A DNA stretch of 64,000 nt from NCBI GenBank assembly GCA_038206765.1, contig JBBRAM010000005.1, positions 1 to 64,000 on the forward strand, written 5' to 3'. The notes below the pieces were generated by a model. It ran no database searches. It was not told the origin of the DNA and saw nothing but the letters and a program-made list of their open reading frames with translations. The DNA is from UKL13-2 sp038206765. Lineage in GTDB: Bacteria > Pseudomonadota > Gammaproteobacteria > Burkholderiales > Usitatibacteraceae. Position 1 is the first letter of the stretch, and each line of letters opens with the position of its first letter. Position numbers and translations under genes: made by a program. Shown in pieces: positions 42,427-51,770 of this stretch.

Positions 42427-43758
42427 ATGAAACCCAATTTTGCTGACTCCGCGGCGCCGCAAGGTGCGGCCGTGCTGATTGGAATCAATTTTGACGATCC
42501 CTATTTTGAGGCGCAACTTGCCGAAGCACGTGAACTGATCTCAAGCGCCGGCGCACGCGTCGCATCCACGCTGACAGGCAAGCGCCACAAGCCTGATCCG
42601 GCCACCTTTGCCGGTAGCGGCAAAGTTGAAGAAATTGCCGAAGCGGTCGCGCTAACAAATGCCTCGTTGGTCGTGTTTAACCATCAACTTTCACCGATTC
42701 AAATCCGTAATATCGAAAAAATTGTCGGTGTCCGGGTGATTGACCGCACCGATCTTATCCTCGATATTTTTGCCCAGCGAGCGCGCTCATCGGAAGGTAA
42801 GTTGCAGGTTGAATTGGCGCAGATGCAGCATCTCATGACCCGTCTCGTCAAAGGCTGGACCCACTTGGAGCGCCAACGCGGGGGCATTAGCGTGCGCGGC
42901 GGGCCCGGCGAATCGCAGCTGGAGTTGGATCGCCGGATGGTGGGCGATAAAGTAAAGCGGCTGAAAGAGAAACTCAAAAAACTGGGGAAGCAGCGCAATA
43001 CGCAGCGTGCCAGCCGTCGCCGTTCGGGGACCTTCTCAGTATCGATTGTTGGCTATACCAATGCCGGCAAATCGACATTGTTTAATCGTTTGACTCAATC
43101 CGGTACTTACGTGGCTGACCAGTTATTTGCCACGCTTGATACGACGACGCGACGTTTGTACATTGCGCCAAATATTAATACAACGCTTTCTGATACCGTC
43201 GGCTTTATCCGCAATTTGCCACACGGGTTGGTAGCAGCTTTCCATGCCACGTTAACGGAGGCGATGGAAGCGGATTTATTGCTGCATGTTGTTGATGCGG
43301 CGAGTCCGATGCGCGATCAGCAGATCGCCGAAGTCAATAAAGTACTCGTGGAAATCGGTGCCGATTCAATTCCGCAGGTGATTGTTTATAACAAGATTGA
43401 TTTACTCGAAAACGCCACCACCTTACTTCAATCAGGAACGGTGTTGCCTGTAGCGCTGCGCGATGAGAGTGGTAAAATCAGCGAATGTCGTGTTAGCGCA
43501 GTCGTTGGGTTGGGGATGGATTTATTGCGTAATACCATCCACGAATACGCGGCTTGGGTTGGCGTTGATGGAAATGAATCTAAACTTTCAACCTCAGAAC
43601 AATTCAGCGGTAGCCATTTACTGCCAGATGAAATCAACGCAAGCAGCGCTAGCGGCACGGGCAGCATAAGTTGCAACAGTAGAGCAAGTACGAACACAAA
43701 TAATGACGTTGTTTTGATCGATCAAGCGCAGACCGTTGCGCACCTCGGAGTAAATTGA
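42427..43758 (+). CDS. hflX: Ribosome-associated GTPase HflX
   Basis: TRAFAC GTPase of about 443 aa that binds the 50S subunit and splits stalled ribosomes. It has the HflX N-terminal domain (GSGKVEEIAEAV, QARSSEGKLQVELAQ-like segment, GGPGESQLE) and the G domain with GYTNAGKSTLF, DTVGFIRNLPHGL and NKIDLL. The start is placed at ATG 42427 by family length, without a strong ribosome binding site; GTG 42391 is possible. The stop is at 43758, with GGAG for hflK overlapping the last codons. Confidence 0.94.
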   Translation: MKPNFADSAAPQGAAVLIGINFDDPYFEAQLAEARELISSAGARVASTLTGKRHKPDPATFAGSGKVEEIAEAVALTNASLVVFNHQLSPIQIRNIEKIVGVRVIDRTDLILDIFAQRARSSEGKLQVELAQMQHLMTRLVKGWTHLERQRGGISVRGGPGESQLELDRRMVGDKVKRLKEKLKKLGKQRNTQRASRRRSGTFSVSIVGYTNAGKSTLFNRLTQSGTYVADQLFATLDTTTRRLYIAPNINTTLSDTVGFIRNLPHGLVAAFHATLTEAMEADLLLHVVDAASPMRDQQIAEVNKVLVEIGADSIPQVIVYNKIDLLENATTLLQSGTVLPVALRDESGKISECRVSAVVGLGMDLLRNTIHEYAAWVGVDGNESKLSTSEQFSGSHLLPDEINASSASGTGSISCNSRASTNTNNDVVLIDQAQTVAHLGVN

Positions 43759-43760
43759 GC

Positions 43761-45170
43761 ATGTTGCGACCTTTTTTACGATCTTTTGATTTTCGGTCTG
43801 GTGTAGCAAGGGATCGTGTTTGGCTATTGCCATTCGCTGTTTTATCCTATCCCGTGTTTTGGCTTCGCTACCAAATTCAAAAGCGCATTGGCCATTCTCA
43901 ATCACTCGCGAATGGCGTTGCAAATGATGTTGCGAATGAAGCGCAAATGTCGCTAAACGATCCCGAGTGGGGCAAACGTGGGAACAAAAATGACGGCCCC
44001 CCCGATCTCAATGAGATATTCAACAAACTAGGCCAAAAGCTGAATAAATTATTCGGCAATAAAGGTAACCAAAGTGGCAATAACGGTGGCAATAACAATA
44101 CCTCTGGCGGGATGGGCGCGCCGAGCAGGGCGGCTATGGGCGGTGGTCTGGCGATTGCGATCGTCGTTGCCTTAGGTGTTTGGCTTGCAAGCGGCTTCTA
44201 CATCGTGGAAGAGGGCACGCGCGGCGTGGTCTTGCGTTTGGGCAAATACACCCAGACAACCACACCCGGCCCGAATTGGCGCCTGCCGTATCCGTTTGAA
44301 ACCGTCAAAAATGTCAATATTGCGGAGGTACGCGCCATTGAGATTGGGCATCGCAATAATCAAAAAACCAAAGTTCCGGAAGAATCCCTGATGTTGACAG
44401 AGGATCAAAATATTGTCGATGTCCAGTTTGCAGTGCAATACACCCTCAAGAGCCCAGAAGACTTCTTGTTCTTTAACAAAGATCCGCAGGAAGCTGTTCG
44501 GCAAGCCGCAGAAACCTCGATGCGTGAAATCGTCGGCAAAAGTAAAATGGATTTTGTCCTCTACGAAGGACGTGCCGATATCGGCTCGCGCGCAAAGCTC
44601 CTCATGCAAAAAATTCTTGACCTCTACAAAACAGGTATTCAGGTCTCGACGGTGACTATGCAAAATGCGCAGCCGCCGCAACAGGTGCAAAACAGTTTTG
44701 ATGATGCTGTGCGTGCCAAGCAGGATCGCGAGCGCCTGAAAAATGAGGGCGAAGCTTATGCTAACGATATCTTGCCGAGAACCAAGGGCGCCGCCGCACG
44801 CTTGATGGAAGAAGCGCAGGGGCACAAACAGCGCGTTATTGCTTATGCTCAAGGTGACGCCACTCGCTTCGTTCAAGTATTAAGCGAATATGAAAAAGCG
44901 CCTGCTGTGACGCGTGAGCGTCTGTACCTCGATGCGATGCAGCAGGTTATGCAGAATGCGAGCAAGGTGTATGTTGATCAAAAGGGCGGACAAAATCTGC
45001 TGTATTTACCGCTGGATAAACTCATCCAATCTACGTCACCGACTGCTGCCCCGGTCAACAGCGATAACTCAACACCGCGCAACGTTGTCTCAGCTGCGCC
45101 GGATGTTCCGGTCACAACTGCCGCGCCAGCCGCTGATAACTCGCGCGCCAATAGCCTGCGCAACCGTTAA
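43761..45170 (+). CDS. hflK: FtsH protease activity modulator HflK
   Basis: SPFH/prohibitin family membrane protein that with HflC encloses FtsH. The core begins MSLNDPEWGKRGN (ATG 43947), then a Gly/Asn-rich linker, a membrane helix (GGGLAIAIVVALGVWLASGFY) and the SPFH domain (EEGTRGVVLRLGKYTQTT). In this gene GGAG at 43747 favours ATG 43761, which adds 62 residues including a hydrophobic stretch (VWLLPFAVLSYPVFWL). Either start is possible; from 43947 the protein is 407 aa, the usual length. The C-terminus carries a Pro/Ala/Asn-rich tail. Confidence 0.9.
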   Translation: MLRPFLRSFDFRSGVARDRVWLLPFAVLSYPVFWLRYQIQKRIGHSQSLANGVANDVANEAQMSLNDPEWGKRGNKNDGPPDLNEIFNKLGQKLNKLFGNKGNQSGNNGGNNNTSGGMGAPSRAAMGGGLAIAIVVALGVWLASGFYIVEEGTRGVVLRLGKYTQTTTPGPNWRLPYPFETVKNVNIAEVRAIEIGHRNNQKTKVPEESLMLTEDQNIVDVQFAVQYTLKSPEDFLFFNKDPQEAVRQAAETSMREIVGKSKMDFVLYEGRADIGSRAKLLMQKILDLYKTGIQVSTVTMQNAQPPQQVQNSFDDAVRAKQDRERLKNEGEAYANDILPRTKGAAARLMEEAQGHKQRVIAYAQGDATRFVQVLSEYEKAPAVTRERLYLDAMQQVMQNASKVYVDQKGGQNLLYLPLDKLIQSTSPTAAPVNSDNSTPRNVVSAAPDVPVTTAAPAADNSRANSLRNR

Positions 45171-45208
45171 CCGACCGTTATTTAGAACGCTACAACGAGA
45201 ATCTTATT

Positions 45209-46087
45209 ATGCAAAAAAATATTCCAGCTATCGTCATTTCGCTGATTACCGTTCTGCTGGTATTGGTGCTGTCGGCCTATACCGTTGATCAGCGTGAAGC
45301 GGCGATTAAATTTCAGCTCGGTGAAGTGGTGGCGATTCAAGATAAGCCCGGCCTTTATTTCAAATGGCCATTTATCGAGAATGTGCGTCCATATGATATG
45401 CGTATTCAAACGCTCGATCCGAAAGAGCCAGAGCGCATTCAAACTAAAGAGAAAAACAACGTTTTAGTCGATACTTACGTCAAATATCGCATTGTCGATA
45501 TAAAGCAATTTTTTGTCTCCACCGGCGGTGATTTTGCAAAAGCTGAAGTGCGACTCTCGCAAAGCGTTAACGATGATTTACGCGCTGAATTTGGGCAGCG
45601 CACTTTGGCGGAAGTGATTTCCGGCGAGCGCAATAAAATTATGGACAACCTGCGCGTCAGAACGGATAAAGATGCGCGCAGTATCGGTATTGAGGTGCTA
45701 GACGTACGGTTGAAGCGGGTAGATCTAGTCCCGGAAATTAGCGCCGACGTTTATCGCCGCATGGACTCTGAACGTAAACGCGTTGCCAATGAATTGCGCT
45801 CAACCGGTTCAGGCGAAGCCGAAAAAATTCGTGCCGATGCCGAGCGTCAGCGTGAAATCATCTTGGCTGAGGCTTTCCGGGATGCACAAAAAATCAAAGG
45901 GGAGGGTGATGCGACAGCGGCAAAAATTTACGCACAAGCCTTCTCCAAGAACGCTGAGTTCTATGCGTTTTATCGCAGCATGGATGTTTACAAAAACACC
46001 TTCCGCAACAAAAGCGACGTGATGGTGTTAGATCCAAGCTCGGACGTATTCAAATACCTGAAAAGCCCCAATAAAGCTGGAAAGTAA
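45209..46087 (+). CDS. hflC: Protease modulator HflC
   Basis: The 292-aa partner of HflK. N-terminal membrane helix (IVISLITVLLVLVLSAY), then the SPFH domain starting TVDQREAAIKFQLGEVVAIQ, and the conserved helical end AEAFRDAQKIKGEGDATAAKIYAQ. It is in operon with hflK, 38 nt apart. The usual small DUF2065 gene between hflC and hisZ is not present. Confidence 0.95.
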   Translation: MQKNIPAIVISLITVLLVLVLSAYTVDQREAAIKFQLGEVVAIQDKPGLYFKWPFIENVRPYDMRIQTLDPKEPERIQTKEKNNVLVDTYVKYRIVDIKQFFVSTGGDFAKAEVRLSQSVNDDLRAEFGQRTLAEVISGERNKIMDNLRVRTDKDARSIGIEVLDVRLKRVDLVPEISADVYRRMDSERKRVANELRSTGSGEAEKIRADAERQREIILAEAFRDAQKIKGEGDATAAKIYAQAFSKNAEFYAFYRSMDVYKNTFRNKSDVMVLDPSSDVFKYLKSPNKAGK

Positions 46088-46206
46088 AACGGTCTGCCGG
46101 ATTTTCAGCAGCGACTGAATTTAGTGTTTTTTGTCATCAAAATAAATGTATTGACGGCGGCGAAGACAAAATCGAAGTCAAAATAAGCAAAACGGCAAAA
46201 CTTCCG

Positions 46207-46212
46207 TATAAT
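46207..46212 (+). promoter_or_regulatory. Perfect -10 hexamer TATAAT before the terminator
   Basis: TATAAT in GTATAATC lies between hflC and hisZ. No convincing -35 is 16-18 bp upstream, and the transcript would begin inside the hairpin at 46218, so its role is uncertain. Confidence 0.3.
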
Positions 46213-46217
46213 CTCTC

Positions 46218-46252
46218 AACGGCGCGTTCCAAACAGGTTCGCGCCGTTTTTG
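46218..46252 (+). terminator. Intrinsic terminator after hflC
   Basis: AACGGCGCG (46218-46226) pairs perfectly with CGCGCCGTT (46240-46248); a T-run follows. It closes the hfq-hflXKC transcript, so hisZ needs its own promoter or read-through. Confidence 0.9.
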
Positions 46253-46385
46253 CGTCTTACGTTTGAGAGAAACATAGCGCCCCGTTTGTAGGCACCACGG
46301 TTGTCCGCACTTTGGTTGTGTCTCGGTTAGCGGCAATTGGTAGCGCCAACGGCATAAAATTTTTAGTCTGAATGAGTTAGTGCAA

Positions 46386-47564
46386 ATGAGAACTTGGGCA
46401 TTACCAGAACATATTGAAGACGTGTTACCGCACGACGCAAAAAAACTCGAGCGTATCCGCCGTTTAGCGCTGGATATGTTCGAATTGCGCGGCTATGACC
46501 TGGTGGTGCCGCCCTTAATGGAGTATGTCGATTCCTTGCTCACCGGTACGGGTCACGATATGGATTTGGCGACGTTCAAGCTTGTCGATCAGCTCTCGGG
46601 TCGCACGATGGGCATCCGTGCCGACACCACGCCGCAAGTCGCACGGATTGACGCGCATGTCCTGAATCGCCAAGGCATTTCGCGGCTTTGTTATGCGGGT
46701 AGCGTTTTACATACCTTGCCGTCTGGTTTGGGCAAAAGCCGCCAGCCTTTCCAGGCGGGCGCGGAGCTTTATGGCCATGCTGGGCTTGAGGCAGACATCG
46801 AAATCCAACAATTGATGATCGACGCGCTAAACGCATTCGGCGTCAGGGCGGTTCAGCTCGATATTGGCCACCCGGCGATTTTTCAGGCACTGATTGATCT
46901 TGCCAAGGTTGATGCCGCGTTAGCTGATGATATTTTCGTCGCCACTGAAGCCAAAGATGTCGAGACACTCAAATCGCTGGTCGTCGCTATTCCTGACCTT
47001 ATTCCGAGCTATCGCGATGCGTTGCTGATGCTGCCAACATGGTACGGCGGTGTTGAAATGCTGGATCGAGCTGCAGTCGCGCTGCCAAACGATGAACGTA
47101 TCGCCAACGCTATCGCGCAGCTTCGTGAAATCGCCAAGCACTTTTCCGCACAAGGTATTGCCGTCAGCATTGATTTGGGCGAACTGGGCGGGTTCAACTA
47201 TGAAAGCGGCATTGTTTTCTCGGCCTACGCCAAAGGCGCATCCGACGCGGTCGCGCGCGGTGGCCGATATGATGAGGTCGGTAGATCATTCGGCCGCGCT
47301 CGGCCCGCGACGGGCTTCTCCATGGATTTAAAGGCACTATTGCCGCTCGTTGGCGATCAACCGACGCGCGGAGCGATTTTATTGCCGACCCTGGTTGATG
47401 CGTCAGTACAAACGAAGATTGCTGAATTACGCAATGCCGGTGAGCGTGTCATCGCGCGACTGCCGGGTCATGACGGCGATCTACACGAGTTGGGCTGTGA
47501 TCGTGAACTGGTTTATCAGGAAGGGCGCTGGGAAGTCATTTCGATGTGCTTTCCTCGCCAATGA
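46386..47564 (+). CDS. hisZ: ATP phosphoribosyltransferase regulatory subunit HisZ
   Basis: HisRS-like paralogue of about 392 aa that activates the short form of HisG in histidine synthesis. It has WALPEHIEDVLPHDAKKLERIR at the start, class II motif regions (GIRADTTPQVARIDAHVL, QAGAELYGHAGLEADIEI) and AVARGGRYDEVGRSFGRARPA. It has no C-terminal anticodon-binding domain of HisRS type. Its position before purA in the beta cluster is typical. The start is ATG 46386; GTG 46380 is equally open. Confidence 0.94.
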   Translation: MRTWALPEHIEDVLPHDAKKLERIRRLALDMFELRGYDLVVPPLMEYVDSLLTGTGHDMDLATFKLVDQLSGRTMGIRADTTPQVARIDAHVLNRQGISRLCYAGSVLHTLPSGLGKSRQPFQAGAELYGHAGLEADIEIQQLMIDALNAFGVRAVQLDIGHPAIFQALIDLAKVDAALADDIFVATEAKDVETLKSLVVAIPDLIPSYRDALLMLPTWYGGVEMLDRAAVALPNDERIANAIAQLREIAKHFSAQGIAVSIDLGELGGFNYESGIVFSAYAKGASDAVARGGRYDEVGRSFGRARPATGFSMDLKALLPLVGDQPTRGAILLPTLVDASVQTKIAELRNAGERVIARLPGHDGDLHELGCDRELVYQEGRWEVISMCFPRQ

Positions 47565-47602
47565 TTTTCGTTCAATCTAGCTTTTTGTCCCACACTAAAC
47601 CA

Positions 47603-47663
47603 CGCACTAAATTGCGCATTAAATTGCGCTCCGAATTCTGCATTCAATTCTGCATTCAATTTT
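47603..47663. repeat. Two adjacent 12-bp tandem repeats before purA
   Basis: CGCACTAAATTG / CGCATTAAATTG and a partial third copy, then AATTCTGCATTC twice exactly with a partial third. They fill most of the short hisZ-purA gap up to the purA ribosome binding site. Confidence 0.93.
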
Positions 47664-47682
47664 GTTTTTAAAGGATTTCAGC

Positions 47683-49023
47683 ATGGCAAAAAACGTTGTA
47701 GTCATCGGGACGCAATGGGGTGATGAAGGCAAGGGCAAGATCGTCGACTGGCTAACCGATGAAGTTGCCGGTGTTGTGCGCTTTCAGGGTGGACACAATG
47801 CGGGTCACACCTTGGTCGTCAATGGGAAAAAAACGATTTTGCGTTTGATCCCCTCGGGTATGTTGCATCCGCACGTCACCTGCTTTATTGGCAACGGCGT
47901 GGTGCTCTCGCCAACGGCATTGTTGCAGGAAATTGACGAGCTAACCGCTTCGGGCCTTGAAGTAATATCGCGCTTACGCATCTCGCAAGCCTGCCCGCTG
48001 ATCCTGCCGTATCACGTGGCGGTTGATCAAGCCCGCGAAGCAAAATTAGGCGTCGATAAAATCGGCACCACTGGACGCGGCATTGGTCCTGCCTATGAAG
48101 ACAAAGTGGCGCGCCGCGCGATTCGCGTCAATGACCTTTTATACCCGCAGCGCTTTCACGATAAATTGGTCGAGGTGCTCGATTATCATAATTTTGTGTT
48201 GACGCATTACCTGAAAGCCGCGCCTGTCAGCCTTGAATCAATTTACGAGCCAACACTCGCCATGGCCGAGCGGTTAAAGCCGATGATTGCGGATGTTTCC
48301 GCCGAGCTGCATCAGCTAATGGCCGATGGCAAACAATTGTTGTTTGAGGGGGCGCAGGCGGCGTTACTGGACGTCGATCACGGTACCTATCCGTTTGTGA
48401 CCTCATCAAACTGCCTTGCCGGGCAGGCATCCGCCGGTGCGGGTGTGGGGCCGCAAGCACTCAACTATGTCTTGGGTATCACCAAAGCTTATGCCACTCG
48501 CGTCGGATCCGGTCCATTCCCAACTGAGCTAGAAGATGAAACAGGCGAAGCTTTGCGCAAACGCGGCAACGAGTACGGCTCCGTGACCGGTCGTCCGCGG
48601 CGCTGCGGTTGGTTTGATGCGGCGGCTCTAAAACGGGCTGCACAAATCAACGGTCTGTCAGGGCTCTGCATTACCAAGCTTGATGTGCTGGATGGTTTGC
48701 CAACACTGCGTATTTGTACCGGTTATAGAGTTAACAGCGAAATCAAAAACGGCGGTAAGGACGACGTGAATGCTGAGGGGAGCGGCGCGATCGTCGATAT
48801 TCTGCCCTACGGGGCCGAGAACATCGAGTCCTGCACGCCGATATATGAAGACCATGCTGGCTGGACCGACAGCACAGTTGGTATTAGCGATTGGGACAAA
48901 TTGCCGATAAATGCGCAGCGCTATTTGCGTCGTTTGGAGGCTTTGGTCGGTGCACCGATTGCGCTGGTCTCTACTGGGCCAGACCGTGAGGAAACGATTG
49001 TTTTGCAACAGCCGTTTGCGTAA
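47683..49023 (+). CDS. purA: Adenylosuccinate synthetase
   Basis: Purine biosynthesis enzyme joining IMP and aspartate with GTP. At about 446 aa it has normal length. Motifs: VIGTQWGDEGKGKIVDWLTD with the GDEGKGK loop, GGHNAGHT, GTTGRGIGPAYEDK, DVDHGTYPFVTSSN and TGRPRRCGWFDAAALKRA. The start is ATG 47683, with AAGGA upstream. Confidence 0.97.
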   Translation: MAKNVVVIGTQWGDEGKGKIVDWLTDEVAGVVRFQGGHNAGHTLVVNGKKTILRLIPSGMLHPHVTCFIGNGVVLSPTALLQEIDELTASGLEVISRLRISQACPLILPYHVAVDQAREAKLGVDKIGTTGRGIGPAYEDKVARRAIRVNDLLYPQRFHDKLVEVLDYHNFVLTHYLKAAPVSLESIYEPTLAMAERLKPMIADVSAELHQLMADGKQLLFEGAQAALLDVDHGTYPFVTSSNCLAGQASAGAGVGPQALNYVLGITKAYATRVGSGPFPTELEDETGEALRKRGNEYGSVTGRPRRCGWFDAAALKRAAQINGLSGLCITKLDVLDGLPTLRICTGYRVNSEIKNGGKDDVNAEGSGAIVDILPYGAENIESCTPIYEDHAGWTDSTVGISDWDKLPINAQRYLRRLEALVGAPIALVSTGPDREETIVLQQPFA

Positions 49024-49067
49024 TTCATTGATGTTGATATAGCAAGCATTGATCGGCAACGTCGGCG

Positions 49068-49388
49068 ATGGAAACCACCGTATTCCGAAAAACTCAAAAG
49101 GGCCTACAAGAAGTTGCGGACCGTCGGGGCGGATTGCAACTAAAGCTGCCTCGCGCGCTCATCGGTATTGATGGTGCGAAAGAGATTGCCGAATTTTCGG
49201 TACCAATGCCTCCGAGTGAAGTGGAATTTGTGCTTGAGCAGCTGACAAAACGAGGTCGTACTTTAGGCATCAAGCTGCTCGGCGAAAAGGATGTTTCAGT
49301 CGACGCGCTAGGTCAAGAACGCGGCGTACCATTGGCGGGTGAAATCGGCGGGAGGCTGCCCAGCTGGTGCCGTGCTTGGCTCAATTGA
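49068..49388 (+). CDS. Small hypothetical protein after purA
   Basis: The 106-aa soluble protein starts METTVFRKTQKGLQEVADRRGGLQL, followed by LPRALIGIDGAKEIAEFSVPM. The FRKTxKGxxE start with LRxALIxxDG resembles short regulatory-looking proteins of beta-proteobacteria, but I do not assign a family. Its stop TGA overlaps the ATG of the next gene by one base, so they are probably translated together. Confidence 0.65.
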   Translation: METTVFRKTQKGLQEVADRRGGLQLKLPRALIGIDGAKEIAEFSVPMPPSEVEFVLEQLTKRGRTLGIKLLGEKDVSVDALGQERGVPLAGEIGGRLPSWCRAWLN

Positions 49389-49624
49389 TGAAAGTCCATC
49401 CCAAATATACGCCGCTCTTGTTTGCGTTTTTTATGTCCTTGCTCATGGCATTCATCATGTCTGGCATTTTGACCTTTGTGAATTTGGGCTTGGTAAATAA
49501 TTTTATTTTTATCTGGTTGCGTTCGTTCATCATTGCGTGGTGTTGCGCGTTTCCAACGGTGGTTGTCGTCGCGCCTATTGTGCGAAAAATCGTATTGCAT
49601 CTGACTGCCCCTGCCGCAAAATAA
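49388..49624 (+). CDS. DUF2798 membrane protein
   Basis: The 78-aa protein has two hydrophobic helices and the DUF2798 pattern: FAFFMSLLMAFIMSGILTFVNLG, then RSFIIAWCCAFPTVVVVAPIV. The start ATG 49388 overlaps the previous stop (TGATG). Its function is unknown. Confidence 0.85.
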   Translation: MKVHPKYTPLLFAFFMSLLMAFIMSGILTFVNLGLVNNFIFIWLRSFIIAWCCAFPTVVVVAPIVRKIVLHLTAPAAK

Positions 49625-49645
49625 CGACCAGACGGGTTCGATGAC

Positions 49646-50602
49646 ATGCCGCTCGCCACAAAATCAGTTACGCAACATGAATTCGCGCCGCACAAAGCCA
49701 ATCCACCGCCGCCAGCAAGCTGGCTCAGTTATGGTGTTTTGATTGCATCGGTGCTGATGGTGTCGAGCGCCGCCATCATGATCCGCTTTGCGCAAACTGA
49801 AGGTGTTTCGTCGCTGGCGATTGCGGCTTGGCGGCTGGGTACGGCGTCAGTAATTTTGGTTGCCATTGTATTTTCGCGGGCAAAAACCCGCACGGAAGTT
49901 GTCGCCATAAATGCCCAAGATGCCCTACTGGCGGGCGTTTCCGGCTTGTTTCTGGCGGCGCATTTCGCCGCGTGGATCTCATCATTGCAATACACATCCG
50001 TTGCCAGCAGTACTGCGCTGGTCACTACTAATCCGATCTGGATCGCGCTGTTTTCATGGTTGGTGTTTCGCGAAAAGCTCGGCAAGTGGCTGCTACTGGG
50101 CATTACTGCGGCTATTTTGGGCAGCGTACTGATATTCGCGTCCGATGCCAGAATCGATGCTGGATCTGCTGGTATCAACCCGCCGCTCGGCAATGTGTTG
50201 GCACTCGTTGGTTCATTGGCCGTATGCGGCTATTTGCTGATTGGCCGTCGCCTACGTAAAAGCATGTCGCTCATGCCCTACATCGTTTTAACGTATTCAA
50301 GTGCTGCCACCGTGTTGCTGGCGATGGCATGGGTTAGCGGTAATGCACTCGCTGGCTATTCGTCAATCGCATGGCTTTGCTTGCTGGGGCTCGGTTTGGG
50401 GCCGCAATTGCTAGGGCATAGCGGCATCAATTGGGCGCTAAAACACATTCCTGCCACCTTCATTGCCATCGTCATTTTGGGTGAGCCCATAGGTTCGTCG
50501 TTAATGGCATGGTGGATATTTGGCGAACAATTTGCGCCGCTGCAATTGGTTGGCTTTTCGGTGCTGCTGGCGGGAATTTATTTTGCGTCGAGGGATCGTT
50601 AG
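49646..50602 (+). CDS. EamA/DMT family transporter
   Basis: The 318-aa protein has about ten transmembrane helices and two EamA halves. Features are RFAQTEGVSSLAIAAWRLGTAS, FLAAHFAAWISSLQYTSVASST, LVFREKLGKWLLLGI, and in the second half LGEPIGSSLMAWWIFGEQFAPLQLVG. Members export metabolites or amino acids; the substrate is unknown. It follows the DUF2798 gene by 21 nt and is convergent with the dipeptidase gene. Confidence 0.9.
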   Translation: MPLATKSVTQHEFAPHKANPPPPASWLSYGVLIASVLMVSSAAIMIRFAQTEGVSSLAIAAWRLGTASVILVAIVFSRAKTRTEVVAINAQDALLAGVSGLFLAAHFAAWISSLQYTSVASSTALVTTNPIWIALFSWLVFREKLGKWLLLGITAAILGSVLIFASDARIDAGSAGINPPLGNVLALVGSLAVCGYLLIGRRLRKSMSLMPYIVLTYSSAATVLLAMAWVSGNALAGYSSIAWLCLLGLGLGPQLLGHSGINWALKHIPATFIAIVILGEPIGSSLMAWWIFGEQFAPLQLVGFSVLLAGIYFASRDR

Positions 50603-50647
50603 CCCGGTTAGGCTTTAATCTGAATAAGCTTAATCTGAAAAGCACTT

Positions 50648-51301
50648 CTATAAAATTCTTGTGTAGTCCGCGCGCACTTGATCGCGATCCCCATGGTCAA
50701 AATGCCACCATTCGGTGCTGATTCCCGTAAAACCGCCGTGTTTCATGGCCTCGCGGAGCAGGGCGCGGTGGCTGATTTGCTGCTCTGAGATGAGATTTTT
50801 CTCAAGGTAGTGGGCTTCTAGTTTCGGATGAGAAAGCGCTGATAAGTCGTCGAAAGGTGTGCCCATATCAAGTTCCTCGCCCTGCGAATCTGTGATCGTG
50901 ATGTCAACGGCCATGCCAAATGAATGAATTGAGCCACGCACCGGGTTGGCTAAATACATGAGGAGATCGGTGCCTTGCAATGCCTCCCAGAGCGCTTCTT
51001 GGGCACGCTGCGGGCGCAGGGCATCGAGCACCAACAGGCGGAAACCACTGCGCTCACTTTTTAGCCACTGAACTGCACGTGCCAAGCCTTCAGCGGCGTG
51101 CCGGTGGAGCCAAGCACAATCGATTGGCGAATAGATATCGCGTCCGACAAAATTATTCGGGCTGGCGTAGCGCAAATCAATCCGCACACCCTCGATAGTC
51201 GATAGTCGACGAAACTCAGGGTGGCTGGCGATCGCTTCGATCGGCAGGGTTGGCATATTGAGTCCGTCGCGTGTCATGGGCGAATTGGCCAAATTGGGCA
51301 T
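50648..51301 (-). CDS. D-alanyl-D-alanine dipeptidase (M15D, VanX/DdpX-like)
   Basis: Zinc dipeptidase of 217 aa. The family motif is RGSIHSFGMAVDITI (zinc His and Asp, SxHxxGxAxD, about 140), and the C-terminal EWWHFDHGD has the catalytic Glu and zinc His. LVLDALRPQRAQEALW carries the Arg of the active site. Such enzymes recycle or degrade peptidoglycan D-Ala-D-Ala; a resistance role is not implied without VanH/VanA genes, which are absent. It stands alone and is predicted cytoplasmic, with no signal peptide. Confidence 0.9.
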   Translation of the reverse strand: MPNLANSPMTRDGLNMPTLPIEAIASHPEFRRLSTIEGVRIDLRYASPNNFVGRDIYSPIDCAWLHRHAAEGLARAVQWLKSERSGFRLLVLDALRPQRAQEALWEALQGTDLLMYLANPVRGSIHSFGMAVDITITDSQGEELDMGTPFDDLSALSHPKLEAHYLEKNLISEQQISHRALLREAMKHGGFTGISTEWWHFDHGDRDQVRADYTRIL

Positions 51302-51512
51302 CTATAGGACGAGTCGAACAGGTAGAAAATCGTAAACAACATCCGTGAAAAGGTCACTAGCATGAGGAAAGCAGCGAGAACCAGAGAAAGCCAATGAGCA
51401 AAAGTAACAGTTTTGGTGCGAGTTGGCTATGATCGTCAATGTTGCTAGGCAATGTTCCGTCAATTCGGTAAAATACGATAGTGATTAAATTTCGCATCGA
51501 ATTTTAATCACA

Positions 51513-51757
51513 TACCCTCAAAGGGGAGTAGCTAAAGGGAATATTTCCCCGGTGTGGATGTCGTCAGTACGGGTTTGTTTGGCCATAGTCGCAGCATTTG
51601 CGAAACCCCGGCACCACGCGCGAATACGATTTTCTCCTATTGTATTTGCAAGCGAGACCTTTGCCAGTGTTGTTGGCAAAGGCTCGTCTGGTATGCAAAG
51701 CGGTCACACGTTTTGCCGCAGAAAAAGCCTCAGCCATCACATGGTCTGGGGTTTTTT
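51513..51757 (+). promoter_or_regulatory. yybP-ykoY manganese riboswitch with terminator
   Basis: The leader of the TerC gene shows the family hallmarks: CAAAGGGGAGTAGC near 51520, GCAAGCGAGACC near 51650, and CCTTTGCC / GGCAAAGG forming the second metal-site helix. An expression platform follows: CCTCAGCC / GGTCTGGGG (one bulge) and TTTTTT, just ahead of GGAG and the ATG. Such riboswitches bind Mn2+ and switch on Mn exporters of the Alx/MntP kind. The assignment rests on motif and gene context. Confidence 0.85.
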
Positions 51758-51770
51758 ATGGGAGAAGATT

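Noticed and set aside
50648..51301. Vancomycin-resistance (VanX) role of the dipeptidase
   Set aside because: No vanH/vanA-type genes are nearby and the host is Gram-negative; a peptidoglycan recycling role is more likely.
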